In this document: one piece after another, positions 5,371-7,688 of the stretch
How positions within the stretch are numbered: position 1 is the first letter of the stretch
How the letters are laid out: every line of letters starts with the position of its first letter
Assembly: GCA_903930515.1 (NCBI GenBank)
Contig: CAIYYW010000395.1
Coordinates: 1 to 7,688 of the forward strand
DNA: 7,688 bases
Reading direction: 5' to 3'
DNA from: an uncultured delta proteobacterium
Lineage (GTDB): Bacteria; RBG-13-61-14; DRUE01
Notes under the pieces: model-generated
The model's input: only the letters and a program-made list of their open reading frames with translations
Databases searched by the model: none
What the model was told of the DNA's origin: nothing
Made by a program: the position numbers and the translations under genes

Positions 5371-6300
5371 ATGATCAAGAAGATCGGATTACTAATTTTA
5401 TCCGCGGCGCTGCTCGCGGGAATATCGGCCCGGGCGGAGTTGGCGGACCGGATCGTGGCGGTGGTGGGAAACCAGGTGCTCACCCAGAGCGAGCTGGACC
5501 AGGCCTATTCCAAAGACCTGTTGGGGATTTTAAAATCGGAAACCGGGGCGGCCGTTCCAATCTCCAGGCGCGACTACCTGGAAAAAATGATTGAAAAAAT
5601 GCTGATTGACCAGGAGGTCAAGAAGGAAGGCATTTCCGTATCCGTCCTGGAAGTGGAGCAGGCCATAGATAAAAAGAGCCAGGAACTTGGGATGAGCCAG
5701 ATGGATTTCCTGCAAGCGCTCCGCAGCCAGGGCCTGACCATGGACCAATATCGGGATAAAGTGAAGGAAAACCTGGTGCTGGGTAAATTGATTTCCAAGG
5801 AAGTCCGGTCGGAGATTGAAGTCAGCGACCAGGAAATTGCGCTCTATTACCAGCAGCGCCAGACCGAGTTCAAGAGCGCGGAAAAGATCCATCTCTATCA
5901 TTTGGTGATCCGCAAGGACCCGGACGCGGAACTGAAAATAGAGCAGCTCCGGAAGGAATACCTGGCCGGAACCCCCTTTCCGGAATTGGCCAGGAAAAAT
6001 TCGCAGGGAGAAGAGGCCTCCAAAGGCGGCGACTTGGGCTGGGTGGAGGTGACGGCATTGAAGCCGGCGCTGTCTAAACTGGTGGAACCATTGGAGCTGA
6101 ACCAGATCAGCCCGGTCTATGCGGATGAAATCGGGTTTCATTTGTTCTGGATCCAGGGACGGGAACAGGGCATCCAACAGAGCCTGGACCTGGTCCGGGC
6201 GCAGATCCGGCAGATCCTGGAGCGGAAACAATTTGACCAATACTACCAGGTCTGGCTGCAACGGCTGAAAGCCAAAGCCTACATTGAAATCAGGCTATGA
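5371..6300 (+). CDS. surA: SurA-like periplasmic chaperone / peptidylprolyl isomerase
   Basis: This is a 309-aa exported protein. MIKK plus a hydrophobic core ends in ISARA, so signal peptidase I should cut after A22 to give a soluble periplasmic protein. The mature start ELADRIVAVVGNQVLTQSELD is typical of SurA. A helical SurA-N region runs to about 165. A single parvulin domain follows at about 172-264, with H177 (LYHLVI), GGDLGWV (219-225) and H257 (IGFHLFWI). Both core histidines are present, unlike the two upstream relatives. E. coli SurA has two parvulin domains and about 428 aa, so this is the shorter one-domain form common outside Gammaproteobacteria. A helix at about 267-300 closes the fold, as in SurA. 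Its expected role is carrying outer-membrane proteins through the periplasm. The stop overlaps the pdxA start (ATGA), the same neighbour surA has in Proteobacteria, which supports the symbol. Confidence 0.88.
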   Translation: MIKKIGLLILSAALLAGISARAELADRIVAVVGNQVLTQSELDQAYSKDLLGILKSETGAAVPISRRDYLEKMIEKMLIDQEVKKEGISVSVLEVEQAIDKKSQELGMSQMDFLQALRSQGLTMDQYRDKVKENLVLGKLISKEVRSEIEVSDQEIALYYQQRQTEFKSAEKIHLYHLVIRKDPDAELKIEQLRKEYLAGTPFPELARKNSQGEEASKGGDLGWVEVTALKPALSKLVEPLELNQISPVYADEIGFHLFWIQGREQGIQQSLDLVRAQIRQILERKQFDQYYQVWLQRLKAKAYIEIRL

Positions 6301-7313
6301 ACCGGATTTGCCTGACCATGGGAGACCCGGCCGGGGTCGGCCCGGAACTGCTGATCCGCCTGCTGGACCGGCTGGACCCGAAAACCTCCCCTGACCTGCT
6401 CCTGATCGGCGATGAGCGAATCCTGAAATTTGCCAGCCAACAATTCGCGGGCAAAAGGGCAAATACCTGGTTCCAAAACGCGCGAATCCTGAATCCCGGT
6501 GAAATCAGCGGACTCGGCCGGTTCAATCTTCTCAGCCTGAGCAATCTTTCTCCGCAAAAAATACCCGGAGAGCGCGGGAGCAAAAAGCACGGCAAGGCAA
6601 TGTGGCGATACATTGAATCCGGGGCCAGGCTCTGCCATAAAAAAACCTGCGCCGGAATGGTGACCCTGCCGGTGAACAAGGAAGCGATGCTCAAGGCCGG
6701 CTGTCCTTATCCGGGACATACCGATCTGTTGGCGCATCTGGACGGAGATGCGCAGGCGGTGATGATGATGGCGCTGGGAAAATTGAGGGTGGGTCTGCTC
6801 ACCCATCATATCCCGCTGCGGGAGGTTCCGAAGCAAATTGAACCCGGCAAAATTTTATCTATTTTAAAAATAATGGACCGGGCGCTGGCCAAAGATTTCG
6901 GAATTACCAAGCCGGAGATCGCCGTGCTCGGGCTAAACCCTCATTCCGGGGAAACGGGAAGGATCGGGGACGAGGAGATCAGGATGATCAGCCCCGCAAT
7001 CCGGCGGGCGAGAAATTTGGGCATCAACGCCTTCGGCCCGATCCCGGGCGACACCGCTTTTGCGCGGCATCAAGCCGGGGAGTTTGACGCGCTTTTGGCC
7101 CTCTATCACGACCAGGGGATCGCTCCGATCAAGGCGCTCGGGTTTGAGCGGGTGGTCAATGTCACGCTCGGGTTGAGCTTTGTCCGAACTTCGCCCGGAC
7201 ACGGGACCGCATACGATCTGGCCTGGCAGGGAAAGGCCGACCCGACCAGCCTCTGGGAATCGTTCCAACTGGCCCGGCGCCTGGTCCGGAACCGCGAACA
7301 AAATTATGCCTGA
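6297..7313 (+). CDS. pdxA: 4-hydroxythreonine-4-phosphate dehydrogenase
   Basis: This enzyme oxidises 4-phosphohydroxy-L-threonine with NAD+ in the DXP-dependent pathway to pyridoxal 5'-phosphate. PdxJ then condenses the product with deoxyxylulose phosphate. At 338 aa it is normal length and cytoplasmic. Conserved blocks are [12 protein letters not shown] (8-19), [10 protein letters not shown] (138-147), LNPHSGETG (213-221), GPIPGDTAF (247-255), [10 protein letters not shown] (270-279) and [13 protein letters not shown] (295-307). Against E. coli PdxA all key residues are shifted by exactly +5: metal ligands H171, H216, H271, and substrate contacts H141, T142, K279, N288, R297. The site is therefore intact and no indel separates these residues. 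The ATG overlaps the previous stop as ATGA, so translation is probably coupled. It overlaps uvrA by 8 bases. No other vitamin B6 gene is in view. Confidence 0.97.
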   Translation: MNRICLTMGDPAGVGPELLIRLLDRLDPKTSPDLLLIGDERILKFASQQFAGKRANTWFQNARILNPGEISGLGRFNLLSLSNLSPQKIPGERGSKKHGKAMWRYIESGARLCHKKTCAGMVTLPVNKEAMLKAGCPYPGHTDLLAHLDGDAQAVMMMALGKLRVGLLTHHIPLREVPKQIEPGKILSILKIMDRALAKDFGITKPEIAVLGLNPHSGETGRIGDEEIRMISPAIRRARNLGINAFGPIPGDTAFARHQAGEFDALLALYHDQGIAPIKALGFERVVNVTLGLSFVRTSPGHGTAYDLAWQGKADPTSLWESFQLARRLVRNREQNYA

Positions 7314-7688
7314 AGATAAAATCGTTATCCGGGGAGCGCGCCAGCACAACCTTAAAAATATTGACCTGGAAATCCCGCGTCACAAGCTGGTGGTGATCAC
7401 CGGCCTGTCCGGCTCGGGCAAATCCTCGCTCGCCTTTGACACCATTTACGCGGAAGGACAACGCCGCTATGTGGAATCTTTGTCCGCCTATGCCCGGCAG
7501 TTCCTGGAGCTGATGAGCAAGCCGGACCTGGACACGATTGAGGGCTTAAGCCCGGCGATCAGCATTGAGCAAAAAACCACCAGCAAAAACCCCCGGTCCA
7601 CCGTGGGCACGGTCACGGAAATATACGACTACTTCCGCCTGCTCTTCGCCCGGGTCGGACATCCCTTCTGCCACATTTGCGGAAAGGA
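7306..7688 (+). CDS. uvrA: Excinuclease ABC subunit A, N-terminal part (runs off the window)
   Basis: The first 127 codons of UvrA, the DNA-damage-sensing ATPase of UvrABC nucleotide excision repair, are in the window and the rest of its roughly 940 residues lie outside. Visible features are [20 protein letters not shown] (7-26), the first Walker A motif GLSGSGKS (33-40) followed by [24 protein letters not shown] (50-67), the segment [21 protein letters not shown] (82-102), and C122 and C125 of a CxxC at the start of a zinc-binding region. The ATG at 7306 overlaps the last 8 bases of pdxA in another frame and has no strong Shine-Dalgarno sequence, so it is likely coupled to pdxA. Placement after surA-pdxA, where many Proteobacteria have ksgA, is unusual but functionally unexplained. 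Confidence 0.97.
   Translation, partial: MPEDKIVIRGARQHNLKNIDLEIPRHKLVVITGLSGSGKSSLAFDTIYAEGQRRYVESLSAYARQFLELMSKPDLDTIEGLSPAISIEQKTTSKNPRSTVGTVTEIYDYFRLLFARVGHPFCHICGK

Noticed and set aside
5530-6261. Antisense reading frame (243 codons) opposite the SurA-like gene
   Set aside because: Low-complexity L/F/Q/H-rich translation without a domain, under a well-supported gene.
7543-7554. GGGCTTAAGCCC palindrome inside uvrA, with a similar GGCTTAAGCC at 112-121
   Set aside because: The uvrA copy encodes conserved residues (GLSP) and the other spans the flavin reductase stop. Two short palindromes without shared context look like chance.

Overview
The window reads as ordinary chromosomal DNA, densely coding and moderately GC-rich, from a diderm (Gram-negative-type) bacterium. 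The diderm inference rests on two lipoprotein PpiC-like proteins and a SurA-like periplasmic chaperone, which imply an outer membrane to assemble. A FrzS/AglZ-like pseudo-receiver protein and the mixed gene order would suit a deltaproteobacterium-like lineage or a poorly cultured phylum such as Omnitrophota. That placement is a low-confidence guess. No mobile element, CRISPR array or phage gene is visible, and no gene-free stretch is longer than about 75 bases.

Layout. At the left edge is the 5' part of a tRNA-Phe(GAA) gene on the minus strand, with a near-consensus sigma70-type promoter. Next, also on the minus strand, is a flavoredoxin-like flavin reductase gene. It probably starts at a TTG with a perfect Shine-Dalgarno sequence, not at the upstream ATG. 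A short divergent spacer with a 7-bp inverted repeat separates it from everything else, which is all on the plus strand. A first group holds a metallo-beta-lactamase-fold hydrolase with a LACTB2-type winged-helix tail, a PhnP-family hydrolase that has its own promoter and may be translated from a leaderless mRNA, and a pseudo-receiver/coiled-coil protein. A second group, with its own likely promoter at about 3391-3418, is a tight five-gene run. It contains two PpiC/SurA-like lipoproteins, one SurA-like soluble chaperone, pdxA, and the 5' end of uvrA, which runs off the window.

How the genes fit together. The three consecutive SurA/PpiC relatives look like an envelope protein-folding cluster. 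Their two parvulin-core histidines are graded: neither in the first protein, one in the second, both in the third. This suggests division between chaperone and prolyl-isomerase roles. The surA-pdxA junction (ATGA overlap) matches the well-known surA-pdxA-ksgA order of Proteobacteria, but here uvrA follows pdxA.

Most notable points. The protein at 2460-3383 has a receiver-like fold with Ser at the phospho-acceptor Asp position, followed by a long coiled coil, as in the Myxococcus motility proteins FrzS and AglZ. TAAAATC -10-like elements recur at three gene starts, two of them placed so that the transcript would begin at or next to the start codon. Nothing here is clearly a wholly new system.
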